A stretch of DNA of 18,758 nucleotides from Physocladia obscura (Eukaryota; Chytridiomycota; Chytridiomycetes; Chytridiales; Chytriomycetaceae). The translations under genes and the position numbers were made by a program. The notes below the pieces were generated by a model. That model ran no database searches. It was not told where the DNA came from and saw only the letters and a list, made by a program, of their open reading frames with translations. This document shows, piece after piece, positions 8,701-18,590 of this stretch. Numbering within the stretch: position 1 is the first letter of the stretch; each line of letters begins with the position of its first letter. The stretch covers positions 1-18,758 of the forward strand of contig JADGJH010000055.1 of the NCBI GenBank assembly GCA_027596945.1, read 5' to 3'.

Positions 8701-10940
8701 TCAACAAGTGTCTTGGCATCGATAATCTCGTTACTGAACAGATTGAGAACTTTCAAAAACTCATTGTAAGTCGTCCTGTTTCCGATAGACCGCTTGCATT
8801 TATCAATCCATTCCAACTCTTCAATATTTCCAGAAGGTGCTGAAGAACTTCCTCCTTGTGTATTAGCATCACCGGGAAATTGCGTCACGCTGCCTCCAGG
8901 ACCAGACGCAACCGGTCCTCCAGGAATATAACCTCCCGGCATAATACCAGCACCTTTATTCAGCTTCTGTTTCTTTGGCGGCAATTGCTGTTGGGCTGTC
9001 TGCTGTTGAACCGGCGCAAGCGATAATGAGGCACTACCTTGGATAGAAGGTAGCTGTTGCTGAGGCTGCTGTTGCGAGGGAAAGCTAGCCGGAGATCCAG
9101 TTACAACAGGAGCACTTTGAAACACACCGGTCCGCTTTGCAGCCTTTTTAACAGGGAGTTGGTGTAAGCTTGGAGGCTGTATATTGCTGGTAGATGGTCG
9201 GCGATTATCTGACCATGTGGCCATTTGTGGCATTACAGTGGATGTGCGTGCTGCGTATACAATTTAAGATTGATATAATTATGAAGCAAAACACACCTCC
9301 AGAAGAACTTCCGCTCTTATTAACAACTGAGCCGACTTCAGGCAAGAAGTGCTTAAATTCATCCAACAAGTCAGGTGCGCCTTTGAAGAGAACCTGGACT
9401 TGAGCATAAACTTCCTGGATTGGTTTACTTTCCTTCTGATAAGTTTGTAAAATTTCCAGAAAGTGCTTGTAAGTGTCTGGTTCATTTGAAAATCGATTCT
9501 GCTCATCATTTTTGTTTAATACCAGTATTACATTTGTTTAAAAAGAATATATTTTGTTAAACCAACCTTGATTTTATTCACATAGCTAATCGCATGACCA
9601 AATTCAACAGGTGTCTTCTTTTGTGCCACTTCAAGATGAGGTGGCATAGGAGGTATCTGTTGCGTGAGAGGAACTTGATGTAAAATAGGAGGCTGTTGGG
9701 CTGCCTGAATGGGCTGCGGCAACTGTTGTGGGACAGGTTGAGTATGAAGGCCATGGCTTGGAGCCATAAGACTATATGGAGGCGGGTTTTGTTGTTGTGA
9801 CTGTTGGTGCTGCTGAGATGGAATATGATATCCAGAACCGGATTGTGGCGGAGGTCCGGAAATATGGGATTGCTGCTGTGGGAGTGGTAGATTTTGCGGC
9901 TGATGCTGCGGGTGGGAATAATACGACTGAGGAGGCTGTTGATTAATGTAATGTTGCGGTTGTTGTTGAATTGCGGCAGGCGCTGGTACTGAAGGAGATT
10001 GTTGACGAATACTTGAAGTTTGGAGACCAGTTGGGGTGTATACTCTGATAGGATCAAGAGGATTCATAGTAGCCTAAGTAAAAATCATTATTAGCGGAGG
10101 TTTATTCAAATTGCTGATGCTGCTGCAACTGGAGCGGGAGAGGGAGCATGAACCTCAATACGATAACCCGGTGGCAAAAATGTATTGAAACCAGTGACGA
10201 GTGTCGGATGTCCTCGAAACAAAGTTGAAACACGTTCAATGACGCCTGGTGTATCGATGCTGCGGATCAAATACCGTGTCAGTGAATGTGGGAAATATAT
10301 TGAAGAACGCGTAGCAAAATGAAATTCACCTTTGCGACTTGAATTCTTTCATAATATCCAAAAATCTGTTGTAAACATCGGGTTGGTGCTGAAATTGAAG
10401 CTTCACTTGATCCAAATACGACAGGGCATCTTTAACGTTAAGGGAACGAGGCTGATACGGATTGTGATTTTGATTTTGATTTTGATTTTGATTTTGCGGA
10501 ATCAGATTTTGTTGAATCGGATTTTGTTGATGTGGCTGCGGTTGTGGTTGCACAAGAGCCGCAGATGATTGGGTTGCAGGATAACCGGTATGCAGGGGTT
10601 GTTGCTGTTGCGGTTGTTGTGGGGGCTGTTGTTGTGGATGTTGCTGGGGCGCCTGTGATAGCGCTTGAACCAGTGGCTGAGTCTGAGTTTGTGGCTGTGG
10701 CTGCAACTGTGCAGTTTCGCCCGTTGTGTTGTTCAGTGTTGGTTGATTTCTGTTGAAAGAAATGGGAGTGAGTCCAAATTCGAAAAGGAACATAATGGAT
10801 TAATGGTTCGGCAGTTTCACGGATAAACCAGCCGAAATTCTGAACCATTAGTTATGTGATAATTACCCGGTGAGGGCGCTCGACCCGTTGGCTGAATTGG
10901 CGTTGCCGTCAGTGCTTTGAGCTGGCGGCACTTCAGACAT
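5739..10940 (-). CDS. SIN3: Sin3-family transcriptional co-repressor scaffold
   Basis: Twelve exons (10940-10867, 10749-10330, 10259-10130, 10073-9567, 9498-9297, 9250-8615, 8565-8483, 8416-8134, 8076-7919, 7865-7047, 6980-6531, 6461-5739) give 1494 aa. Sin3 is the nuclear scaffold of histone deacetylase complexes; PAH domains bind transcription factors and the central domain binds the deacetylase. PAH1 (about 128-195) has [16 protein letters not shown]...[11 protein letters not shown]...[11 protein letters not shown]2 (362-432) has [13 protein letters not shown]...[11 protein letters not shown]...[12 protein letters not shown]3 is at about 587-652. The HDAC-interaction region begins near [12 protein letters not shown] and continues through [18 protein letters not shown] and [18 protein letters not shown] (about 665-830), then WNKVWRE and [11 protein letters not shown]. 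The Sin3 C-terminal domain includes [20 protein letters not shown] (residues about 1085-1110) to the end. Linkers are Gln/Pro-rich, and a Ser/Asp/Glu-rich spacer fills part of exon 10. The start is the first ATG, in a 74-base first exon. Confidence 0.97.
10466..10495 (-). repeat. Five perfect gatttt hexamers encoding a Gln-Asn run in Sin3
   Basis: Five uninterrupted 6-base units within Sin3 exon 2 encode alternating Gln and Asn just before PAH1. The pure hexanucleotide structure suggests replication slippage and possible length polymorphism; the frame is kept for any copy number. Confidence 0.85.
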
Positions 10941-11212
10941 TCAATTTTTGACAAATAAAAATTTGATTGGACAAAGGGCCAAATGGAGGTCTCAGCAAAG
11001 TCTCATGTTTGACTTCTTTGCAATACAGAAATTAAATCAGTGCCCAAATTTGGCTTTCATAACTAAAAATCAGATTAATTTAGATTCAACGGTTCTTAAA
11101 TTGAAAAAGAAAGAAACCTAGACCAAAAATCAAAAATAAGAATATATTCACTGCTCCTTAAATTCATCATCCTCACACTAAATAAAAACGATAAGATTAA
11201 ATAAAAAACGCT
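10941..11212. promoter_or_regulatory. Sin3 promoter and GH16-synthase 3' end
   Basis: This 272-base AT-rich gap lies between the stop codon of the upstream minus-strand GH16-synthase gene and the Sin3 ATG. It must carry the 3' UTR of the former and the promoter and leader of the latter. No specific element was recognised. Confidence 0.4.
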
Positions 11213-14200
11213 TTATCTTGGTACAATCCTCTTGGCTTCTCGTATCGGAAAATCATTGTCAATTTCAACTTCCCAATTCTTCTTTTTTGCCCGCAGAGCA
11301 TGATATTTTGACACTAGGTACACCAAATACATGACCAATGCAATAAAAAACACAGATCCGACAACGTACTCCCATGGTAGCACCATTGATTGGTTCAAAA
11401 CAGTTATCAACCCATCAGCAACAATATTCCGGACAGACAATGCTACGCCGAAAAGAAGCATTAAGTTCCAAACTGCAAGTAGCAGGCGGTTCATCCAATC
11501 AACTCCCATTCCACGTGTTCCCCACGACATGTCCCACAGCGTTACAAGCGCCAAAAGTTTTGCTGGGAACAAGACTGTGATGAAGAAAAGAAAGTGGAAT
11601 GGATAGTAAAAAAGCTTAGGATTCTTGCATCCACCAATGACATATGCGGCTGTTGCTTTCAGCATAGCAAATGCGACAATAATTGTGACAGTTAAAAGTT
11701 GATCGACGTAAGTTCCTGTGAACAAGATAATGAGTTGCCAGTACAAGAGCAGGAACGGGTAGATCAATTGGAATGTCATTTCGTAACCGAACCACAGAGA
11801 CTGCTTGTGAAACGAAGGCATAGACCAAGCGAATTCACGATAGAAAGATTTACACCATCGCGTTTGTTGCTTAAAAAACGCAAGGATCGTTGAAGGAGAT
11901 TCAGTGTAGCAAAACGCATCAGGAGTGTACACGATCTTCCAGCCTTCGTTGAGAAACAGGTTCGTCAAATGTCTGTCATCGCCGTATGTGCATTTTGTCT
12001 TCATAAAACGTTGATTTACCCACTTGTCCATAATCTTTTCCAACCCTTGCGTTCGATACATGCCAATGGGTCCACTTACACAAACAACGGCATAATGCAA
12101 ACTCTGGCAAGCACGCTCAATATTAAAGGCAAAGTTATATCGAACATCAGAAACATACGAAACGAAAGAATCCCAACGATTAATAATTCGACATTCGCCG
12201 GCAACGGCGCCAACAAGTGGATTTCGGAGCTCATAAGAAAGTGCATTCAATGCGTTCCGATCGAAAACGGTATCAGAGTCGGTGGTGAGCATTGCCTTCA
12301 CGTCAGGGTCGTTAATAACAAGTGCCATCGCCGTATACATTGCTTCTCGTTTCCCTCCCCATGGTTGTGTAACAAAAATTGCCGAATACGGCTTTCCAAA
12401 ATTATTCAATGGAATTCGTAAAGCACGACGGTTTTCGAGTGAATCAAGCCGCATGATTATTGAGTTCTCAGGAAAGACGTTCAAAAATATATCCAAAAGA
12501 TATTCCTCTTCAGGTCTCTGTCCGTCAGCGACAACTATAATATACTTGTTATTTTGGCGTTTCATATCCCGAATGGAGCGCATGCATTGTTCGAAAAGTG
12601 CTGGATCTTCGCGATATACGGCATTTGAAATTGCAGTCACTGGCGGTGTGACATCTGGGTTACGGGCCTTAATTTTAGCCGCTTTCGACAAACGAATTTT
12701 GTGTAAAATTACGCAAAAGATTTGAACTGAGTAGTGGACCATTGTGAAGATTCCGTATGTTCTGTTTATTGAAAAGTAAGGGCCAAATAATTTAGTTTGC
12801 GTAAGTCAAGCATTGCTACACCACTTTTTTTTTATCACTTCACCAACTTAAAATAATTAAAAAATTACTCACCCCAAAGCATAAACGCCTTTCGCAAAAA
12901 CCTCCCAATGCAAAAAGTAACCCACAATAGCTGGAGATAAAATGGCAAGAATAATAATGGCCGTCCAAAAAGCCCGCAACGCATTGATAATTGAGAGTTT
13001 TGAGCACTTGCCGAATCCAATTAAAACCAAAATAATTAAAAAGACGCCTATTGCGACCGCGACGGGAATTTCTTCTGTTTGCCGGAGAATTTGCGATGGT
13101 GCTACAGGAATATGGGTGCATGCATATGAAATGCAGCGTGATGTGTAGATTGTATCGGATGAGTTTGGGCCCTGTTTTCATATTTCAGAAGGGTCAAAAA
13201 AAAAAATTTGAAATACCTGGAAGATTTTGATTGATCGAACACTAAGAGGAGACCAGTTGGGCTCATCCGCAGCAAGTTCGCTGTAGTTTGGAGGAATTCC
13301 GTCGCGAGCGGTACCTTCAAGAGCGAGGTTGATATTAAGAGTCGCACATCCTTCGTCAAGATGGGATGCTTCGTGAATGGCTGAGTAATTAAACTGGCCA
13401 ATTTCACTTCCGTCAAAAAAGAATCCAATAAAGCCATTTACCCAAACGACAGTATAATTGTGAAACTGATTGATAAGGTCATGTGTTTCAGAGATATAGT
13501 TTTGAGAGTGGTCACCAGTCGTGTTTTTGTTGTAGAATGCAGACATTTCGCCGCTGTAACCGAGCCGCGGACCGTAGGTTTCGATAATATCGATTTCAAA
13601 ATAGGTAGCATCGGTGCAATTGTAGCATTCGAGCCAGATAGCGGGCCAGATGTAAGTTCCATTAGGCATTTTGGCGATAACTTCGAAAATTCCGTGAGAG
13701 TAGCATTCGGAGGAGAAAAAACGCGAACTGGTGTAATTCTTGGCGATATTGGCGAGTGAATAGTCTTGTTCACAATTATCGAGCGAAACAGGCGTGTCGA
13801 GAACAGACAACATGACTCCTTCAGCGGAAAACGAAAGTGGCGCAGAGTTGTTCGCGTACAGCTGACCCATTGTGCGTAAAGTATTTTTACATGTGGAGCC
13901 AGCAATTGTCCACCTGGTTGTGTTGAGCGCAGAGCCTGTGAAAGTTTCGGCAAACACGGAGGTAACAAAGCCTTCAGTATCATCGAAAGGAAGTGTAGCA
14001 AAAGTTGTTGTTGTTGCTGTTGTTACTTCGCCGGCACTAGTACCGTTGTTTCCCGTATTTCCCGCATCAGTTGGGGTTGTATTAACTACTGTTGTTGTAT
14101 TATCATTTATTTGTACTGCTACTGAATCCGTTGGTGAGGTTACTGCTGCGATCGTAGTTGTGTTTGTTGAAGTCAGATTATCATTCACTGCGGAATTTGT

Positions 14201-14224
14201 TGTTGTTGTTCCCGGCGCATTCAT
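11213..14224 (-). CDS. GH16 glucanase/transglycosylase fused to hyaluronan-synthase-type GT2 membrane enzyme
   Basis: Exons 14224-13217, 13171-12873 and 12761-11213; introns of 45 and 111 bases; 951 aa. Residues 1-80 are Thr/Asn/Ser-rich, typical of glycosylated surface linkers. Residues about 83-335 form a GH16 domain with the intact catalytic signature EIDIIE (Glu210, Asp212, Glu215), acting on beta-linked glucans or chitin-glucan. Membrane helices follow at about 371-390, 404-424 and 438-457. The GT2 domain has VVADG (Asp515), QPWGGKRE (570), DSD (597-599), NIERACQS, VSGPIGMYR, YGDDRHLTN (686-688) and QQTRW (724-728), the motif set of hyaluronan synthases rather than chitin synthases (QRRRW). 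Several C-terminal helices follow. Three helices before a cytosolic GT2 place GH16 outside. The first ATG in frame is at 14224, yet no signal peptide is visible; a further 5' exon is possible. The product polymer is not determined by sequence. Confidence 0.9.
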
Positions 14225-15202
14225 CTTACGTTTTCTTTCTTCTATTACGAGGGTGTCACGATTGAGCTGTTTTTGACAGTTCACAAATCAAAACAAGTGT
14301 TTGAAAATTTTTTGCTAAAAATTTTGCTGTTTTTCTTGGCTTTGGAAGGGATTGCCACTGATGACCTCATTTCAGTTTGTAATTAGAATCAGTTATTCTA
14401 TAGCATGCCATCGTCCTTCTTCTAGCTCTTTAATATTTTTGTTTTTGATATATTTGGCAGCACAGGGACAAAAAGTTATTGATCGATCCACCAAAATCAG
14501 AAGTCTTGGCAACAATTTGTACAAAAGCCTAAAAAATACCCTATTCACGAATCAACGACTTTTAAGCTCACAAAAATGTTAAGATTTATGATTCCTTGTT
14601 TTGAATGGATTGTCGCCACCACACAATGCACTTGTTCCGAAGCGAAGCCTTTTCTTGGTTTGAATATTCTGGATTTGAATTTTTTTTCATCCAGTCAGCG
14701 TATTATTTGTATTTACTTTTGTTACAAAGTTATTTTCTGTTACTGCTTATCATATATTTTTACTTTGTTGCTCTTTTAAATTTTGTATTCATCCGGGTGA
14801 TAGTGCCGTTGCGGAGCGTGGCGGAGACTCTCGGTGTTAATCAAACTGGTTAATCAAGGCTATAAACCGGCGGCGTTTAGATTTCCGCTAATAATTTTTT
14901 GATTTTTAAAATTTAAGGTCAACATAATACTATCTTTCACTCCACTTGAAGGTTCCATAATTTAGGTGATAAAAGATACAAGAGCTCTAATTTGAGTTTT
15001 AAAAACCACCTCACAATTTATGAGCAATCTTTTATTAGAAGTTCACTAAGACGAAAGGCGGAACTAAACAAAAAAAAAAAATTCTAAAAATCATAGATTA
15101 AAAAGACGTCATTTTCACTTGTTGTTTTAGTCATTGTCGTTTTCGTAACACTAGAAGTTGTAAGACTCAGCAAAGCAAACACGCTCATTCTTGAAAATAT
15201 TT

Positions 15203-15421
15203 TCAATTCAAGCGATACCCTTCCTCCAACACATATACACCAAACCTGCTTCCATTACTGCCACAAACACTTTCATCAATCTTAACCCCAGCAATAATTC
15301 CTTTTTCAACTGACTCTCGGAGTAACTGATCAGACAGATATACTGCGATTTGCGACAGTGAGATGTTAAGAAGACAGTGGCTGTGATGTGTGATTGAAAT
15401 GGAATGAGTGAATGCACAATT
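15203..15421 (-). other. Minus-strand open stretch, possible orphan terminal exon
   Basis: Reading down from 15421, 72 codons are open to TGA at 15205-15203, without an ATG. The last 50 or so residues look like a folded domain: LSQIAVYLSDQLLRESVEKG then IIAGVKIDESV and GSRFGVYVLEEGYRLN. Two potential splice acceptors lie inside (ATCACAG and ATCGCAG, the latter after a CTTAAC branch-like word). The helix-helix-strand pattern resembles a winged helix, but I cannot name a family. Any upstream exons would lie antisense to the oxygenase gene, so it may be a gene remnant, an antisense transcript or chance. Confidence 0.3.
15335..15364 (+). promoter_or_regulatory. Promoter words shared with the M13 gene
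   Basis: The string cagatatactg (15335-15345) runs directly into tgcgatttgc and cagtgagat. The same words occur before the M13 gene: cagatatactg at 2786-2796, tgcgatttgcagtgagat at 2844-2861, with three bases fewer between the last two words. They lie about 110-190 bases upstream of the respective start codons. A common regulatory site is inferred. Confidence 0.3.
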
Positions 15422-15470
15422 TCAAAAAGCATGCATAAAACAATCAAAGAAAAAAAAGCTGCGGACTTTG

Positions 15471-18400
15471 ATGAATATGAAAGGAAATATATTCGTGATT
15501 GGCGCAGGACCTCAGACAAGATGTTTAGCTGAAGCAATTCAAGTCTCGCAAGGGCCAGAACTGCTTTCGACTGTGACTGTTTGCTCAACAAATCAGAATG
15601 CATTGGATATCCTCAAGTCCGATCATCCATCGATCAACTTGACCACATCTTTTGAATCGTCGAAGACCGCCGCACTCATTCTCATCGCTGTTCGCCAAGA
15701 TGTTCACCTGTACGTGAAACGGGAGCTCGAGGCTGCGCTCCAATCAGTCGATTCCAGAAATATCCCTTTGATATTTCACATCAATCAATTTGCGTTTGAA
15801 CTGAATTTGCCATGTGCCAAATTGTTGATTCCGTATCTTGAAGGTAACCGCAAACTCAAAGGTGTTTTTATCGCGCCAGGAACCATTGGCTGGGACAAAA
15901 TCGAACCGAAAGTTGCTGACACAATGGAGCCGTTCCATCAAATATTTGGTCCGGTCACAGTCTTTGCCACAGCGAATAAGCTGGCTGAAATTCGAGATTT
16001 TCAAAGTCAGTTTCAAAATATAACTTTTCTTGAACACACTTATCCAATAAAACAACAAAACAAACTAAAAACAGAGAAAGCGTCCACTGCCTTTGGGAAA
16101 ACTGCTGAAAGCTTACTCAAAGAAAACAGCAGTTTATCTGCTGAACTTACCCGTTCAATTATAGCATCATTGACCAATCTGCAAGAGATAGATGAGCAAC
16201 AAGAAAACATGGATCAGCTCAAAAGAATGCCTAATGTACCGTTGCGGCAAAATTTTCTGAGGACGCGCGATCACCTTGTTGTTATAAAACTACTTCCGGA
16301 ATCTGAAATTACACCGGAGCCAGTTGTTTCCGATGTTTCGTTTGTGAAAAATGGTCGATATCTTCAAATTGTGCGAAATGTGCTTTCTAAGAGTGAATGC
16401 CGTCAGGTAAACTGGTGTCTATTTTCTATTTTTTCAGTGCACCCTGAATTATTTTTATTTTTTCGTCTTTTTTTCGTTTCTGAACCTAACGAACCATACA
16501 CTAAATATAGATTATCGAAAATTCTTCTCCGCATGAACAAAAACTCAACTGGCATGATAAACGTAGCGGTTACAGAATGGTTGGAAAAGACGAAAGTCTG
16601 TCGAACCTACTATGGACGCGAATTGAGCCAATTTTAACAGCCGAACTCACAAAACACAATTTTAGCACAATTCCACTTGGATTTGGCGTGACGGCTGGAG
16701 AAGCTGTTGCAAAGCGCCACTTGAATACATTGAAACCGCAAACTTCACTTTGGACAATGACGGGCGTCAACGACGCGTTGCGGATCAGCAGACAAGGCGA
16801 AGGTATTGATTTTTTTGCTCCGCATTACGACGCCCAATATTGCGCGTCACCGTCGAAAAGATCTTTGTTCTCAGTTATAGTGTACTTGACTGATGAATTT
16901 ACTGGTGGTGCAACCAAATTTCACTTCCGTGTGGTTGAAGACTCGGGCAACGCTGTCGTTGGTCTGACTGTTCAGGAAGAATTGGATAGATGTGGAGGAA
17001 TTAATGGCGGCTCTTTTGAAACTGTTCAAATTAAGCCTCAAGTTGGCACTGCAGTGATATTTTCGCATGATATTTTACATGAAGCAATGGTAATCACTCC
17101 GTCTAGTTTGGAAAATGACCATCGTATTGTAGAGCCTCATACGCGGCATGTGTTGCGAAGTGATATTATTGTTGAAAAGGGGGATGGATTTATTGAAAAC
17201 GATGATGCCATTCATTCGGTCGAAGTCGAAGAAGCGGAAGATTATAAAATGTGCCTTGAATATTTCCGCCAAGCCCAGCGTTTGGAATTAGCTGGTAAGG
17301 AAAAAGCAGCCGGTGAATTATATGAACGATGTCTTTCTATAAGACATGCGTACCCAGCAAAAAGACTTAAAATTCAACTTTCGGTTGCTCGAAGTGCAAA
17401 AACTGTTAATCACTTGAAAAAGTAAGAAAATAGATTGAAAAAAAGGAAAATTAATATCTTTTGTTGTCACAGGTTACCTGCAAACCTCCTGTGTATTGTC
17501 GGCAAAATTCTCAGTCCATTTGAGTTGGAAAGCCTTGTGCTTGCTTTTCCCGCGTTATTGTGGTTGCAGAGATTCATCAAAAACTTTCATGAGACAATTT
17601 TCCAGCAAACGAAAAATGTGATATTTCAACAAGCATCTTTTGGTACAACCAAGACTGTTGCATTTCCAATTGAATTTTACGAAGCGCACGAAGACCAGTG
17701 CTGTCGTATGGCAGCAATGAATGCTTTCTTTGGTGTTGGGAATCCCGAAAACAAAAATTTTGCCATCGCTTACAGTCCACTCACCCATGAAGTTACAACT
17801 GTGAATTGGCATGAACTAATGTTATCATCTTTCCACAATATTCCACTGAATGGATGTGTTTTCAGAGTGGACTATCAGTCTGACAATCCTGAATTTTCTC
17901 AAGAAACAGCCCTTGAAATTTTTAACCAACAAGCTGACGCGAAACTGCTTTCGACTTTATTTGACAGCTGCTTACATGGAAGTTTGGTTCATGATAATTC
18001 AGAATTTCCTATTGATTTATACGACGAGTTTGCTTCTAGTTCCACAAAGCCGCCGATTGTTGGGTATTTGGGAATTGAACGCCAGGTAATAGCCTATGAG
18101 GGGAAAAGAAATCGTGTTTGGTACGGCCATTGCTCATGTGGTTTGGGCGGAGGTGGTTTGAGCGAAGAGTTGTCGGATGAAGACGAAGAAATCACAAATG
18201 AAACCGCATTTCTCAAGGAAACAAACATGGTTTTTGATTTTTCTCGCGGCAAATTGGAAGTTACAAATGATGATCTTAAATGCCGACAATGCCCTTCGCA
18301 GGCTGGAGATTTGTCTCTGTTCACAAGCCGTCGACGTGTAAATGTGAAGCCAATTCGTCAATCTGGAGCAATTCAATCTTTCAATCATGCTTCATGCCAG

Positions 18401-18577
18401 TGCGCTATGTACAATGATGATAATTGGGAGGAAAACGTGGAGTTTGACCTGAAAGAATGGACAGAGACACAGTTCGAGCTGAAAGCTGAACATCTTGATC
18501 ATGTTCATTTGGAAATCTTGAAAAAAGATGGAATCGCTAAAATCGCAGCAAGTTATTCTGCAATTGCTGCGCTTTGA
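15471..18577 (+). CDS. Multidomain protein: P5C-reductase-like Rossmann domain, 2OG-Fe(II) oxygenase, TPR-like hairpin, F-box-like segment
   Basis: Exons 15471-16406, 16511-17421 and 17473-18577; introns of 104 and 51 bases; 983 aa. Residues 1-230 begin with GNIFVIGAGPQTRCLAEAI (nucleotide-binding Gly-rich loop), and later LILIAVRQDV and a GPVTVF segment follow the order of pyrroline-5-carboxylate reductases, but the helical dimer/catalytic half is not recognisable. Residues about 285-535 form a prolyl-4-hydroxylase-type oxygenase: iron ligands His417 and Asp419 (PHYDAQ), His502 (HDILHEA), and Arg528 (HVLRSD) for 2-oxoglutarate. About 554-595 is a TPR-like helix pair (YFRQAQRLELAGKEKAAGEL). 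Residues 617-655 (LPANLLCIVGKILSPFELES) resemble an F-box, which binds Skp1. The tail has CSC, CRQC and CQC pairs and an acidic run. The start is the first ATG in frame. The oxygenase call is firm; F-box and reductase kinship are moderate. Confidence 0.85.
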
Positions 18578-18590
18578 TTCGCTTTGATTC
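18571..18590 (+). repeat. Decamer duplication across the stop codon
   Basis: The sequence gctttgattc occurs twice head to tail, so the terminal Ala-Leu-stop codons are followed by a copy of themselves. A partial third copy (gctt) follows. This is a small slippage duplication in the last codons and 3' UTR of the oxygenase gene. Confidence 0.8.

Larger units (their letters stand above)
14225..15470. promoter_or_regulatory. Divergent intergenic region between GH16-synthase and oxygenase/F-box genes
   Basis: The genes on either side point outward, so both promoters lie in these 1246 bases. The middle is T-rich with low-complexity Phe/Leu/Tyr open frames I do not accept as genes. A GC-richer island occurs around 14790-14880. 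Near the right end lies a minus-strand open stretch (15203-15421) of protein-like composition, listed separately. Confidence 0.5.

Noticed and set aside
10332..10756. Plus-strand Ile/Leu- and Val/Ala-rich frames opposite the Sin3 Gln-rich region
   Set aside because: Direct shadows of the Gln/Asn/Pro repeats on the minus strand.
11213..12761. Annotation of the GT2 domain as chitin synthase
   Set aside because: The acceptor-side motif is QQTRW rather than QRRRW, and WGGKRE, NIERACQS and GDDRHLTN match hyaluronan synthases closely; the actual product remains open.
13872..14276. Val-rich plus-strand open frame opposite the GH16 N-terminus
   Set aside because: It is the antisense of Thr/Asn codon repeats (act/aca/aac) and has no independent features.
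14576..14853. Two plus-strand frames rich in Phe, Tyr and Leu
   Set aside because: Composition follows from T-rich intergenic DNA; they overlap each other and show no domain.
14795..14880. GC-richer patch considered as a possible tRNA or structured RNA
   Set aside because: No cloverleaf pairing or A/B-box pattern could be found by eye.
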